A DNA stretch of 64,000 nucleotides, taken from assembly GCA_000381605.1 (NCBI GenBank), contig KB906759.1, positions 186,001 through 250,000 on the forward strand, read 5' to 3'. The DNA is from Acidobacteriaceae bacterium KBS 89. GTDB lineage: Bacteria > Acidobacteriota > Terriglobia > Terriglobales > Acidobacteriaceae. Below are positions 1 through 9,461 of this stretch, piece by piece. The notes under the pieces were generated by a model, which saw only the letters and a list, made by a program, of their open reading frames with translations, was not told where the DNA came from and did no database searches. A program made the translations under genes and the position numbers. How positions within the stretch are numbered: position 1 is the stretch's first letter; every line of letters begins with the position of its first letter.

Positions 1-2525
1 TCGAACTCCTGTTCCACCGTCACGTTCCATCCCCACGCCTCGGGGCTCGGATACGTGTAGGCATGCGAGGTGAAGGCGAGCGGTGTGGCGTTGATGCCGA
101 TACCCCCAGGGTTGTCGACGCTGCCGCGGGTAACGTTCGACGCTGGCTGGAAGGGAGCATTGCCGCCGACATGCACCGTATCGCTGATGCCGAGGCGTTG
201 CATGTATCGACCGGCTCCGGCGCGAAAGACCGTGCCGGGTGTTATCGAGTATGCAAAGCCAACCCGCGGCTGAATGTTGCTGTAGACGGTGGGTGAGTAG
301 CCGCTGCTATAGCCGCGGAAGAGGCGTTGATAGGGGCCATTAAGAATAGCGTCCGGAACATGTCCCTGGGCTGAGCTGGGGAAGCCAGTGCCGGGGATTA
401 CGACGCCGTTCAGAGGATCGCCACCAGTGATGAATCCGGTGGTTGGATTCACCGCAGGGGCAAGGGTGGGATTGTAGTCCTTCTCACTGAAGAAGGCCTG
501 GTTACCCCACAACGCGTGGTACGGCGTCATGATGTCGTACCGGAGCCCATACTCCAACACGAGCTTCGGCGAAACGCGCCACTGGTCCTGGCCAAACATG
601 CTGTACATGTTGCCGCGGAACAGGGTGTAGGAGCGAGTGCCGATCTCGCCATAGGTGTCGAAGAGACCGAGCGCCGCATTGGCGACAGCGGCCTTTGACG
701 TGGGAACCGGTGATGCCGAACTGCCGCCACGAGCATCGGTAAAGACAAAGAGCCCGTTCTGATTGTTGGTGGTACCAGGCCGTGTGTTATCGACACTGAT
801 CTGGTCGTAGTTATTCTCTCCCGCATACTCCCACAGCCCACCGAACTTGAGAGTGTGAGCTCCCCAAACCTTGGTGATAGTATCGCCGACGTCCCAGACG
901 ATGCCGCCCGAACGCGACGGGTACGGACCGCCGTCAAGCGTACCGAAGTTCGAAAGCTGATTGGTCGGAATCTTGTTTGGAATCACCTTGGAAGCGGATC
1001 CGTAAAGATACGGGTAATTGATACCGTATTTGGTACGGTCGTAAAGGCCCGATGAAGTGTCGATGTTGATGTCGACGTGGTCCGCCGCACCGGACACAAA
1101 GGCATCGTTAACCATGCTTGGGCTGACGGTCCAGGTATAGCGCAAGACACCAATCTGGTTAGGGCGATTGAAGATGCGTGGGTTCGTATTGAAGTTGCCG
1201 AAGTGCGGCTCGTAGTCGTTGTAGTTATAGTTCAGAACACTAAAGCGGAAGTGATTTTTATCGTTCGGAACGAAGTCAACGACGTAGCTGTCTTTTCGCT
1301 GGGCCTCGGTATAAAGCGCAGAGTCAATCCAGTTGTTTGGATTGTTGACTGTGTTGGGCTTTGGGTATGCATTGAGAAGGCCAATACCGTTGGTGCTTAA
1401 CTGGTTTTGCGGAATGACATTGTTTGGGTAAGGAACACCCGTGGTCGGGTTCACGATCTGCACTGGTGAGGTGTAGAAGATGTTGGGGCCGAGCAGCTCA
1501 CTGAAGTTGCCGGTACGCATCAGGGTCGTCGGAACCCTCTGTTGTGATAGATCGTCGTGGTTGTAGCTTGTCCACTCCTGTCCGGCGAGGAAGAAGAGCT
1601 TTTTGCGGTCCTGATTGAAGTGACCGGGAATGTAAATGGGGCCATTCAAATTCCATCCGTATTGGTTGTAGTGGAACTGCTGACGTTTGAGGCCAGTATT
1701 ATTGCGTGCCCAGGTGTTGGCATTGAGGGCAGTGTTGCGAAAGTACTCAAAGACACTCCCGTGGAAATCGCTCGTCCCGCTCTTGGGGATCATACGGATC
1801 TGGCCGCCTGAGGTGCGGCCGTACTCAGCTGGATAGCTGGTGGTCAGCACTTGCACCTGCGAGGTCGAATCCACATCGGCGACGCCCACGCTTGTGCCGT
1901 TCGATCGTGTACGCACCATCGGCGCACCATCATAGGTAAGCACGCTCTCCTGCGAGCGCGCGCCGTTGACGTTGATGCCGTTATCAAGTCCGAAAGAAAA
2001 TGACGCCATCGGGTTGGTGCGCACGACCCCCGGCTCCATCTGGGAAAGATATAAAGGATTGCGGCCGTTAAGCTGAATGCTCTTTACCTGCTCCTGTGTG
2101 ATGAGCTGGCCGACCGCGCCGCTCTCCGTCTGCACGTTGTTAACGCCAGCCTCGACCGTAATCGTGATGGAGGTGTCGCCAACCTTCATGGCGATATCGA
2201 CCTTTCGTCCGATGCTGGGATCCAGGTGCACATCGTTGAGTGTAGTGGCTTGAAAGCCAGCCTTTGTCGCGCGAACAGTGTAGTCGCCGGGAGGGAGGTT
2301 CGTCAGGGTAAAGGCACCGCTCTCATTGCTAGTGATCGTCCGGTCGGCGAGAGTCGCATTGTTGTGAACGGTGATCTGCGCACCAGGAACAAGCGCTCCC
2401 GATACATCAGTAACTGTTCCGCTCATGGAAGAAGTATCAGATTGGGCGAGGATTGAGGTAGCGGTAACTAACAGACAAACCATGACCATCAATACGATGC
2501 GGATATTGAACCTATCGTCTCTCAC
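1..2525 (-). CDS. TonB-dependent receptor, Oar-like (3' end outside window)
   Basis: Outer-membrane receptor that probably imports an oligosaccharide or similar nutrient using TonB energy. Reading the minus strand from a GTG at 2525 gives a signal peptide (hydrophobic IVLMVMVCLLVTATSILA), then a carboxypeptidase-regulatory-like domain (SGTVTDVSGALVPGAQI ... LPPGDYTVRATKAGF, about residues 35-115). A plug region follows (NGRNPLYLSQMEPGV, VNGARSQESVLTYDGAPM) and then barrel repeats rich in aromatic residues and Asn. The start is set by GGGAGG five bases upstream of the GTG; no better start is visible. About 841 codons are present and the frame is still open at base 1, so the C-terminal strands are missing. 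It is divergent from the LacI-family gene at 2696, which may control it. The substrate cannot be told from sequence. Confidence 0.93.
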   Translation of the reverse strand, partial: MRDDRFNIRIVLMVMVCLLVTATSILAQSDTSSMSGTVTDVSGALVPGAQITVHNNATLADRTITSNESGAFTLTNLPPGDYTVRATKAGFQATTLNDVHLDPSIGRKVDIAMKVGDTSITITVEAGVNNVQTESGAVGQLITQEQVKSIQLNGRNPLYLSQMEPGVVRTNPMASFSFGLDNGINVNGARSQESVLTYDGAPMVRTRSNGTSVGVADVDSTSQVQVLTTSYPAEYGRTSGGQIRMIPKSGTSDFHGSVFEYFRNTALNANTWARNNTGLKRQQFHYNQYGWNLNGPIYIPGHFNQDRKKLFFLAGQEWTSYNHDDLSQQRVPTTLMRTGNFSELLGPNIFYTSPVQIVNPTTGVPYPNNVIPQNQLSTNGIGLLNAYPKPNTVNNPNNWIDSALYTEAQRKDSYVVDFVPNDKNHFRFSVLNYNYNDYEPHFGNFNTNPRIFNRPNQIGVLRYTWTVSPSMVNDAFVSGAADHVDINIDTSSGLYDRTKYGINYPYLYGSASKVIPNKIPTNQLSNFGTLDGGPYPSRSGGIVWDVGDTITKVWGAHTLKFGGLWEYAGENNYDQISVDNTRPGTTNNQNGLFVFTDARGGSSASPVPTSKAAVANAALGLFDTYGEIGTRSYTLFRGNMYSMFGQDQWRVSPKLVLEYGLRYDIMTPYHALWGNQAFFSEKDYNPTLAPAVNPTTGFITGGDPLNGVVIPGTGFPSSAQGHVPDAILNGPYQRLFRGYSSGYSPTVYSNIQPRVGFAYSITPGTVFRAGAGRYMQRLGISDTVHVGGNAPFQPASNVTRGSVDNPGGIGINATPLAFTSHAYTYPSPEAWGWNVTVEQEF

Positions 2526-2623
2526 TTTAGCCTCCCGGAAAAAAGTACAGGTTGTTTTATGATTGCGTTATCACGGTGGGTAACTGTTTACATATTTTGT
2601 TGCTACCTTGTCAACAAAAAACT

Positions 2624-2635
2624 GGTAAATTTACC
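2624..2635. promoter_or_regulatory. 12-bp perfect palindrome, candidate LacI-family operator
   Basis: GGTAAATTTACC is its own reverse complement. It lies in the 170-bp gap between the divergent TonB receptor (start 2525) and the LacI-family gene (start 2696). LacI-family proteins bind palindromes of this size next to their own genes, so autoregulation plus control of the receptor is a reasonable inference. The central AT, rather than the usual CG step, makes the assignment less certain. Confidence 0.5.
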
Positions 2636-2695
2636 GCTAACGTGGATCGACCAATTTTTAGAATCCGCATGATAGGCCTCTCATAAAGGAAAAGA

Positions 2696-3724
2696 ATGGC
2701 ACGCAGGTCGTCTCCCCCGAAACGGGCAACTCTTGAAGATGTGGCGCGGACGGCCGGAGTGGGGCCCATGACCGTCTCCCGCACCATCAATGGCCATCCC
2801 TATGTCGCGCAAGAGACTGCGAAGCGAGTTCGTGCTGCCATCGCGCAACTGAATTATCGGCCCAACCACGCCGCCCGTATGCTGACAGGTCAGCTGTCGA
2901 GATCGATCGGCTTGATCGTCCCGGACTTGGCAGACCCTTTCTTTTCAGTGATCAGCCATGCTGCTCAGGAGACCGCCCGGGAGAGCGGCTACCTCGTGTG
3001 GTTAGCCGCGTCGAACTACGATCCCTCGATAGAGGCCGCGCAAGTAGAACAGATGACCCATCATCCTGTAGACGGAATTCTGCTGGTGCCTGTGGACAGC
3101 CGACACTCCTATCTGAAAAGCGCAGTTTTAGGAAGAACTCCGATTGTGGCCATCGATCGGCCAATTGAAGTCGTCTCGACTGATTCAGTGGAGACCGAAA
3201 ACCGGTCTGGAGCGCGATTAGCCGTGGAACACCTTATCGGCCATGGCTATAAAAGAATTGTTTGTGTGGCGACAAACTCCCACCTACGAACACTCAAAAA
3301 CCGCATCGCGGGCTACGAAGAATCTCTGCGACATGCAAGACTTCCCCGCACCAAGGCCCTGCAGTTGTTGAGTTTGGCCGACGCCAAGACCAAGCTCTCA
3401 GAGCTCTTCAAGTCCCGTAATCGGCCTGACGCGTTGTTCACGGCAAACAACTCATCCACGATCTGGGTCATTGAGGCACTCCGGGAAATGAATATTCAAA
3501 TAAATAAGCATGTGGCGCTCGTAGGCTTTGACGACGTTGACTTTTACACTCTGATCACGCCTCCCGTCACGGCTGTACGTCAGCCCGCGGCGGAACTCGG
3601 TCGAGTGTCGGTTCGGCTCCTGATGCAAAGGATCAAGGGCGATTCCTCGCCACCGGGTGTAAGAACGGTGCTGCCCGTCTCGTTGGTTATTCGCGAATCG
3701 TGCGGATGCAAAAGAAGAGAGTAA
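2696..3724 (+). CDS. LacI-family transcriptional regulator
   Basis: Cytoplasmic sugar-responsive transcription factor of 342 residues, the normal family length. Residues 11-63 form the LacI helix-turn-helix and hinge (ATLEDVARTAGVGPMTVSRT, then LNYRPNHAARML). The rest is a periplasmic-binding-protein-like effector domain (IGLIVPDLADPFFS, PVDGILLVPVDS, GFDDVDFYTLITPPVTAVRQP). The tail carries two Cys residues (ESCGCKRRE), as is common in this family. The start follows AAAGGAAAAG. It is transcribed away from the TonB receptor gene with a palindrome between them, which suggests local control of carbohydrate uptake. The effector is unknown. Confidence 0.95.
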   Translation: MARRSSPPKRATLEDVARTAGVGPMTVSRTINGHPYVAQETAKRVRAAIAQLNYRPNHAARMLTGQLSRSIGLIVPDLADPFFSVISHAAQETARESGYLVWLAASNYDPSIEAAQVEQMTHHPVDGILLVPVDSRHSYLKSAVLGRTPIVAIDRPIEVVSTDSVETENRSGARLAVEHLIGHGYKRIVCVATNSHLRTLKNRIAGYEESLRHARLPRTKALQLLSLADAKTKLSELFKSRNRPDALFTANNSSTIWVIEALREMNIQINKHVALVGFDDVDFYTLITPPVTAVRQPAAELGRVSVRLLMQRIKGDSSPPGVRTVLPVSLVIRESCGCKRRE

Positions 3725-3987
3725 GTTATTACCTTCTAGACCACCTTGCGCGAAGATTTCCGGCCGGGTGTCCACCGAAACCCGAATCAAACAAAAAATA
3801 TATTTGAAAATATTGGCGTGTTTTTCAGCAACAAAAAGCGACCGCCAACTCACCATCTTTACCACGCATTCCACCACAAAATGACCACAAAAACACCACG
3901 ATCTACCATCACAATTCCTCAAAACCCCCTGCAAAAACACCACTCCACCACACCGAAAAAAAACATGCAGAAGATGCGATCTTTGAA
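3725..3987. other. Convergent intergenic region with a strongly C/A-biased tract
   Basis: Between the convergent lacI-type gene and the DUF4382 gene lies a stretch, clearest at about 3840-3965, that is almost free of G on the plus strand and made of runs of CACCAC, CAAAA and CCACC. It contains an open frame (3746-3994) whose translation is low-complexity Thr/Pro/Lys/His, which I do not believe is a protein. The strand asymmetry and position at two 3' ends suggest a dispersed intergenic element or a transcription-end element. No hairpin terminator is obvious. Confidence 0.5.
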
Positions 3988-5481
3988 CTACTGACATCCT
4001 GTAAAAGACAGCGAAGGCACCAGCAGAGTGGATCCGGCTATGGGCGTTACCGGAGTTGTCTGCAACTCCCCAGGGGAACAATCTGTCGTTCCACCGGAAG
4101 AGGGCACAAACGCGATCCCATCCATGATGTACGCCGCAGGAAGCAGACTCTGTGTCAGCGTCGTTCCACTAGCTGCGAACGCTCCGATGTACGGTGTGCC
4201 GGCGGGCAATTGCATTGCGTAGCTCACACAATCTTTACCTGTCGCGCAGGAGCTGCTGCTTTCCGTCGTCAAAGCCAGCGTCGGGCCAGGAGAATTTGGA
4301 AGCTGCGGCACTGTCACCATAAGGCCGGGCTTCACCGATTCCAGAGCGCTGACCTGTACGTCGATGCTTGTAGCAGATGACGGATTTGCGCCATTCTGTG
4401 AAGTCACGGTGCCCTGAAGCTTCGCGGCGCCAGATGCAACGGAGGGTTGAGGGTGCAGTTGCACAGTGGACAGAGTGGACCCAGTCGAAACCCCGGTAAC
4501 AACCGTCGGAGCATATGCCGCACCTCCTAAGGACTCTCCAACGATGACCACGTCATAGGTGCCCGAGGGCAAAGGACAAAAGACGAAACCTCCACCCGCG
4601 TCGGTGAGAGTGCTCATAAATATGCGGTCTACGCCATTCCCGTCCACTTGTTCGAGCGCGACGAGCACCGATCCGTTGAACGCCTTGCCGGTTGTACTAT
4701 CGACAACAACTCCATTGATGGAGGTCGACGTTGTCGCAACCTCACCGGCGTGCAGCACAGGCTTCAGCCGAAACTTGCCATTGCCTTGCCGAATGATGGA
4801 TACGCACGTGTTGAAATCAATATCCAAGTCCTTGGTCTCTCCTGCGGCGATGTTCAATCCTCCATTCGCGATCTGGCCTGGAGGGATTTTGATGCCAGTT
4901 GTCGCTTCGCTTGACAGCTCCAGGGTATGAACCGTGCTGTCGTTGAGCACCACGCAATTAGCCGCGCCATTGCTGCATAGATTGTTCGGAAGGGTCTTGT
5001 TTACAGCCCCCGGGCTGTTATCGGTCAAAATCACACGAATCTGCTGGTACTTGCCGGGTTGCAACTGCTGAGTGGAGCCGAGAGTAGCTAGGAAGCATTG
5101 GTTCGTAGCCTGCCCCAGAAGGTCTATCTGTTGCGGATGGGCAGGCAAGCCCGGCGTCAGGTCCACAAAGCCCGAGTCGTTGTCGCCCGCCGCTCCGCTC
5201 ACGTGAGCCTTCACGTCTGACACGCTAACGTAGACATGGGCATATGGCCCGTTGGGGGCCATACAGGTCGCCGGATCGCTTAGCTTAATCGATACCTGAG
5301 CCATTGGGTTTGTAGCAGAGGTAGAGGGGGTAGTCGTACCACTCCCGCTGCAACCAGAGATCATTGCGGCGGCTGCTCCCAATACCAGGGACAAGATCAG
5401 AAATACCTGCTGCGTCGAGATGCTAACTTTAGTCAGTCGCGAGGGCTTTCTACTGCTTCCCGGTTTCATAATCGTGTTCAC
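3988..5481 (-). CDS. DUF4382-domain lipoprotein with carboxypeptidase-regulatory-like domain
   Basis: Predicted lipoprotein of 497 residues. A long basic N-terminus and hydrophobic segment (about 26-42) end in a lipobox with Cys44 (MISGC-SGSG), followed by a Ser/Thr-rich linker. Residues about 65-245 match the DUF4382 pattern (QVSIKLSDPATC, VYVSVSDVKAHVSG, GKYQQIRVILTDN). Residues about 250-345 are a beta-sandwich of the CarboxypepD_reg type (INGVVVDSTTGKAFNGSVLV, PLPSGTYDVVIVGESLGG). The C-terminal part is Ser/Thr/Gly-rich with several Cys and may be a surface domain. The function of the family is unknown; a surface-exposed or matrix role is inferred. It is the last gene of the minus-strand block, 193 bp after the GH20 gene, and may have its own promoter. 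Confidence 0.85.
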   Translation of the reverse strand: MNTIMKPGSSRKPSRLTKVSISTQQVFLILSLVLGAAAAMISGCSGSGTTTPSTSATNPMAQVSIKLSDPATCMAPNGPYAHVYVSVSDVKAHVSGAAGDNDSGFVDLTPGLPAHPQQIDLLGQATNQCFLATLGSTQQLQPGKYQQIRVILTDNSPGAVNKTLPNNLCSNGAANCVVLNDSTVHTLELSSEATTGIKIPPGQIANGGLNIAAGETKDLDIDFNTCVSIIRQGNGKFRLKPVLHAGEVATTSTSINGVVVDSTTGKAFNGSVLVALEQVDGNGVDRIFMSTLTDAGGGFVFCPLPSGTYDVVIVGESLGGAAYAPTVVTGVSTGSTLSTVQLHPQPSVASGAAKLQGTVTSQNGANPSSATSIDVQVSALESVKPGLMVTVPQLPNSPGPTLALTTESSSSCATGKDCVSYAMQLPAGTPYIGAFAASGTTLTQSLLPAAYIMDGIAFVPSSGGTTDCSPGELQTTPVTPIAGSTLLVPSLSFTGCQ

Positions 5482-5674
5482 TTTCCAGATTCGGACTCGA
5501 TAGGACGGTGTACCGATACTGACACGTAGAATCGAATCTCGCTAAGTCCCTGGATCCGTGAGATGCCTGAATTACATGCAAGGTTTTCACTCTATTGCTG
5601 TTGCTGGCAACATCGCGGTGGAATCAGAGGGCGTCAGCAGCTATTGCTGCCGCCAACTTGTCATACCAGTCAAG

Positions 5675-7858
5675 TTAGGGTGCGCCTGTATGTTCGGTTT
5701 GTGACACGGCCAACACCAATTTGCGCATGGAATGCAGAAACGTAAACCGCACCAGTGCTGATGGTTGCCCGGCCGCATCAAGAATGCTCATCTGCCGCGC
5801 TTTCCACCCTGCTGGAGGCACAGTGTGGGTTTGGAGATATGCGAGCGCGGAGAGCCCCACCCGGGCCACCTCGCCTAGCTGCTCGGCGCGTATGGCGGCG
5901 TCGCTTAGTCGTGGGGTTTCCTGCACGCCCTCAAGGAGGCGCGTCTCGGCTGTCTGCCACGAGAGGAATCGCTGACGTAGCCGATCCAAAGCCATCTCCG
6001 GAGAAGGCGCCGCACCCGATGACACATCGCCACTCAAGTCCAGCGCCAGCTTCGGATCCGACGGCGGCACCGTGACATTTCCTGCGAGTGCATCCACATC
6101 GCCTGCGATCTGTTGCCGCGACGGCGGGTCAGCTACAACGGCATCCACGAGCCGATTGAGCGTCGTCAGTCCGTTCGTGTGCTGCCCCTCGTACCGCTCA
6201 TGGAAGCTCACCGGTTCAAGCACGGACGCTAGGACATCAAGCGCATCGGGGTGGCGTTCGAGAAGCAGATTCCGTCGCATGATCTCGGGAGCGCTGATGT
6301 GCCGTAGCCCCACATCCTCAAGCTTCAGCGAGTTGATGCGCAGACGCCGGTACATATCGGAAACATCTCGATCGCTTTGCGGCGACCAAAACCGTTCTGC
6401 GATAGCCATCGTGCGTGGCCACACGCGCGAGTCAACCGTCTCGAGGTTGAGTTGCTCAGCCCACATGCACACCTCGCCACCCAGGATCAGTTTTTGCTGA
6501 TCAACGGTCAGCGTTGTGTCTGAAGGAATCGGATCTGCGAGAAACATTTGCGCCGAGGTCTTCTGCGCGTCGAGATAGTATGGCGCTGACAAGATTCCCT
6601 GATACCCTTGTCGCGCGCCTTCCGCCAGAGACGCCTCTCCCCGCCAGCTCTGGATCACGATCGTCTTCGGCAGAGCCGGGTTCAGAATCTCATCCCACCC
6701 GATCATCTTCTTGTCGTGCTTTTTCAGGATAACTTCCAGCCGCTGGTTGAAGTAAGCCTGCAACTCGGCCGGTGTAGTGAATCCTTTCTTTTTCATGAAT
6801 TCGACGACTTGCGGATTGGAAAGCCATGCCTTGCCCTGCACCTCGTCGCCGCCAACGTGAAAGTATTCGTCAGGGAAGATCTTGCCCATCTCCTCAACTA
6901 GCGTGTTGAGGAACTTGAATGTGCTGTCACGTGTGGGATCGAGTACCGCAGTGGGAGTACCGTAGACAACCGGCAGCTGCGTGATGTGCGCTTCAGGACT
7001 CAGCTCAGGATAGGCAAGTATCCAACTGGTCCCATGGCCCGGCATGTCAAACTCCGGCACTACGCGAATGCCACGCGCCCACGCGTAAGCTACGACCTCG
7101 CGCATCTCATCCTGCGTGTAGAACTGACCGTCTGACGCCAGTCCGGTCAGTTTGGGGAATTTTTTGCTTTCTGCACGAAAACCCTGATCGTCGCTGAGAT
7201 GCCAGTGAAAGACGTTGAGCTTCGCCGCGGCCATGCCGTCCAACGTGCGTTCAATCACCCACACTGGCTCAAAATGACGGCTCACATCGAGCATGAAGCC
7301 ACGCCAGCGAAAGCGCGGTGTGTCGCTTATCTTCACTGCTGGCAGCACGCAGGCACCGCGCTCGTTTGTGGCCAGTTGCAGGATCGTCTCGAGTCCATGC
7401 ATCGCACCGGTATCAGTCGCCGCTTTCAGTTCGCCTCCTTGCGGAGTGATGTTCAACTGGTAGCTCTCATCCTCGTTCACCGTCTGCACCGGCCCGCTCG
7501 TCCCAGCTACGCTAATGGTGAGCGATGGATTCGCCGGAGCAGGATGGTCTACAGTGGATCGCAACACATCTCCACCGCAGGTGCGGCCGAGTTGCAGCAG
7601 CGTCCGTTTCACGGCAGCTTCCAGCCGCACGTCGTGCGTCTGATCGTAGCGGTAGGTGAATATCGAGCCAACGCCACTGGCAGGAGTAACTGTGAGTGCA
7701 CCTTCGCTCTGAGTAATCGAGCTGGGAAGAGGCATCAGTGCGAGCTTGGACTGAACGGCCGGCGCTACCTGCGCGGTTGCCATCACGGCGGAAGGTATCA
7801 TGCCGAGGATTCCTGCAAACAATGCAATCTGTACAGTTACACGCGCTTTCCAATTCAT
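5675..7858 (-). CDS. Exported GH20 beta-N-acetylhexosaminidase
   Basis: Hydrolyses terminal beta-linked GlcNAc/GalNAc from chitooligosaccharides or glycoconjugates, probably in the periplasm or outside. From the ATG at 7858 (MNWKARVTV, with GAAGGA upstream) it has a Sec signal peptide of about 30 residues. A GH20 N-terminal beta/alpha domain follows (LALMPLPSSI ... LKAATDTGAMHGLETILQL), then the catalytic barrel (FRWRGFMLDVSRHF, FHWHLSDDQGFR, FDMPGHGTSW). The catalytic pair is in HVGGDEV, Asp338-Glu339 by this start; GH20 uses the Asp with the substrate acetamido group for assisted catalysis. A longer in-frame start at 7882 is possible but adds nothing domain-like. The roughly 200-residue C-terminal extension is helical and unassigned. 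Its neighbours (TonB receptor, PLP lyase-like protein, RidA, lactonases) suggest an aminosugar use cluster. Confidence 0.93.
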   Translation of the reverse strand: MNWKARVTVQIALFAGILGMIPSAVMATAQVAPAVQSKLALMPLPSSITQSEGALTVTPASGVGSIFTYRYDQTHDVRLEAAVKRTLLQLGRTCGGDVLRSTVDHPAPANPSLTISVAGTSGPVQTVNEDESYQLNITPQGGELKAATDTGAMHGLETILQLATNERGACVLPAVKISDTPRFRWRGFMLDVSRHFEPVWVIERTLDGMAAAKLNVFHWHLSDDQGFRAESKKFPKLTGLASDGQFYTQDEMREVVAYAWARGIRVVPEFDMPGHGTSWILAYPELSPEAHITQLPVVYGTPTAVLDPTRDSTFKFLNTLVEEMGKIFPDEYFHVGGDEVQGKAWLSNPQVVEFMKKKGFTTPAELQAYFNQRLEVILKKHDKKMIGWDEILNPALPKTIVIQSWRGEASLAEGARQGYQGILSAPYYLDAQKTSAQMFLADPIPSDTTLTVDQQKLILGGEVCMWAEQLNLETVDSRVWPRTMAIAERFWSPQSDRDVSDMYRRLRINSLKLEDVGLRHISAPEIMRRNLLLERHPDALDVLASVLEPVSFHERYEGQHTNGLTTLNRLVDAVVADPPSRQQIAGDVDALAGNVTVPPSDPKLALDLSGDVSSGAAPSPEMALDRLRQRFLSWQTAETRLLEGVQETPRLSDAAIRAEQLGEVARVGLSALAYLQTHTVPPAGWKARQMSILDAAGQPSALVRFTFLHSMRKLVLAVSQTEHTGAP

Positions 7859-8027
7859 CCGCATTCCTTCACTCTCCAGCACAGCCCAAATTGCCTCTAC
7901 ATTCTTTCCCGCGTATCACCATACGCTACGGGAGGAAAACGAAAGAGTAGCCTCTTAGGCCTAACTCCTTCGTCTGCCGTGTATCTCGGATCCGCGGCGG
8001 AACTTACACATCTCGCCTGGGGCGAAG

Positions 8028-9428
8028 CTAGGCCTTGGGAGCTTCACTAAAAATTTCCACCAGGCGGTCCGCGATTATTTTGTCCTCACCGTCCTTAAGT
8101 TGCCAGACCGCAAAGCCGAAGCTGTTCGGGTCATTCGATCGGCCGGAGCCCCCGCGACGCGCACTTGCAGCGGGACCGCCAGGAGGGGCAGCTGGATCGC
8201 GTCCACGCATGCCACTCGATCCGGCGCCCATGCTGCCGATTCCGACCGGCCTGGTGTCCGCTAGCTTTTGCATGACCTCTGGGCCCGTTATCTTAAGTTT
8301 GGCCGGATCAATCTGCCAGCTGTAGCGAGGGGTGACGTTGCCAAGTGCTTGAGGGTTGAACTGCCGCGGCAGCGCCGTCACTCCGAACCGTTTCACTGCA
8401 TCGGTGATGACCTGTGCCCGTGCATCGTACATCCGTAGTATGGCGTCGTAATCCTGGTTTACGAAGATCTCAAGAGCCTTCAATAGAGCAAAGATCGTCT
8501 CCTTGCCAACCTTGCAGGGGCGGCCAATTCGGTCTTCCTGCGGGCTCATGTTCAACATCGACCAGCGAATCAGTTCTTCTTTGCCGATGAGTATGCCGGA
8601 GGCTTGCGGCCCGCAGATGTCCTTCCCACCGCTGAAGGTGACCATGTCGAAGCCAACCGCAGGATACTCCCAGAGCCGTTCTTTCGGCGGCACATCAGCT
8701 GAAGCGTCGTTAAAGGTGTAGATGTTGTGAGCTTTGGCAATCTCGACTGTCTCAGGGCCGCTGACCTTGCCTCTGTCAGACAGGATATTGGTGAAGTGAA
8801 TCGCCAGCGTTTTGGGGTTGATGGCAGCGATCATCTCTTCGCGCGTCTCCACCTCGACCAGCTTTGCTCCAGTCTGGCGGATCTGATGATCAAACGGATA
8901 ACGATGGCTCTTTTGGATAATGACTTCGGTACGCGGGAAGCCGGTCACGTCGGGACAGGCAATGATCCGAGGTTCAAGATCTTCCGTCATCATGCCCGCG
9001 TATCCGACCACCATGGCCGCTGCCGCTCCGCCCGTCACCAGGCCGGTGTAGCCCGAGGGAGACTTGCATAACTTAGCGATAAACTTGCCCGCTGCAACCT
9101 CGAGTTCGTTGATCAGGACGAAGTGCTGATTGCCCTGACGCATCAGCTCCATCACCTCTGGCTTCATCACCGACCCGCCGATAACAGTGACCGTGCCGTT
9201 GATATTGATAAGAGGCGTTACGCCAAGCTCGGCGTAAATGTCTCCAGTCGAGCCAAGTCCAGTTGTTATAGGAACAATCGGATTTCCGTCGACAGAGGGC
9301 GCCGCGGACTTGGCTTTTCTGCTAGACATCCCTTCCGCATTGAGCTTAGCGGGGGCAAACAAACTGCCGGCAGCAGCACCGAGCGTGGACAAAAAGGAAC
9401 GGCGATTCCAAGCTGACTTCAAATTCAT
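8028..9428 (-). CDS. Exported SelA/DgaE-like PLP-dependent enzyme
   Basis: Fold-type I PLP enzyme of the SelA-like group, which includes selenocysteine synthase and D-glucosaminate-6-phosphate ammonia-lyase (DgaE). Here it carries a Tat-type leader (NRRSFLSTLGAAAGSLFA, residues 8-25), so it should work outside the cytoplasm, which is unlike SelA. The core shows the expected PLP pocket: VTGGAAAAMVVGY (phosphate side), Asp241 in NDASADVPP (pyridine nitrogen) and Lys269 in TFSGGKDICGPQ (Schiff base). A Gly/Ser/Arg-rich loop of about 40 residues near the C-terminus (GAGSSGMRGRDPAAPPGGPA) looks like an insertion. The exported RidA gene lies 33 bp upstream in the same direction. The most economical role is elimination of ammonia from an amino acid or aminosugar acid; a selenium role is unlikely because no SelB, SelC or SelD is nearby. 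The substrate is inferred. Confidence 0.85.
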   Translation of the reverse strand: MNLKSAWNRRSFLSTLGAAAGSLFAPAKLNAEGMSSRKAKSAAPSVDGNPIVPITTGLGSTGDIYAELGVTPLININGTVTVIGGSVMKPEVMELMRQGNQHFVLINELEVAAGKFIAKLCKSPSGYTGLVTGGAAAAMVVGYAGMMTEDLEPRIIACPDVTGFPRTEVIIQKSHRYPFDHQIRQTGAKLVEVETREEMIAAINPKTLAIHFTNILSDRGKVSGPETVEIAKAHNIYTFNDASADVPPKERLWEYPAVGFDMVTFSGGKDICGPQASGILIGKEELIRWSMLNMSPQEDRIGRPCKVGKETIFALLKALEIFVNQDYDAILRMYDARAQVITDAVKRFGVTALPRQFNPQALGNVTPRYSWQIDPAKLKITGPEVMQKLADTRPVGIGSMGAGSSGMRGRDPAAPPGGPAASARRGGSGRSNDPNSFGFAVWQLKDGEDKIIADRLVEIFSEAPKA

Positions 9429-9461
9429 TCGTTACTCCGTTTAGATATATTCACAAGAAAA

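Noticed and set aside
3746-3994. 82-codon plus-strand open frame
   Set aside because: Low-complexity Thr/Pro/Lys/His translation of the C/A tract with no ribosome site; an artefact of base bias.
5660-5675. TTGTCATACCAGT half-site near the GH20 3' end
   Set aside because: Only half of a GntR-type palindrome and located after the gene, not at a promoter.
8028-9428. Selenocysteine synthase (SelA)
   Set aside because: Tat-type leader, no selB, selC or selD nearby, and catabolic neighbours favour a lyase-type member of the SelA-like group.
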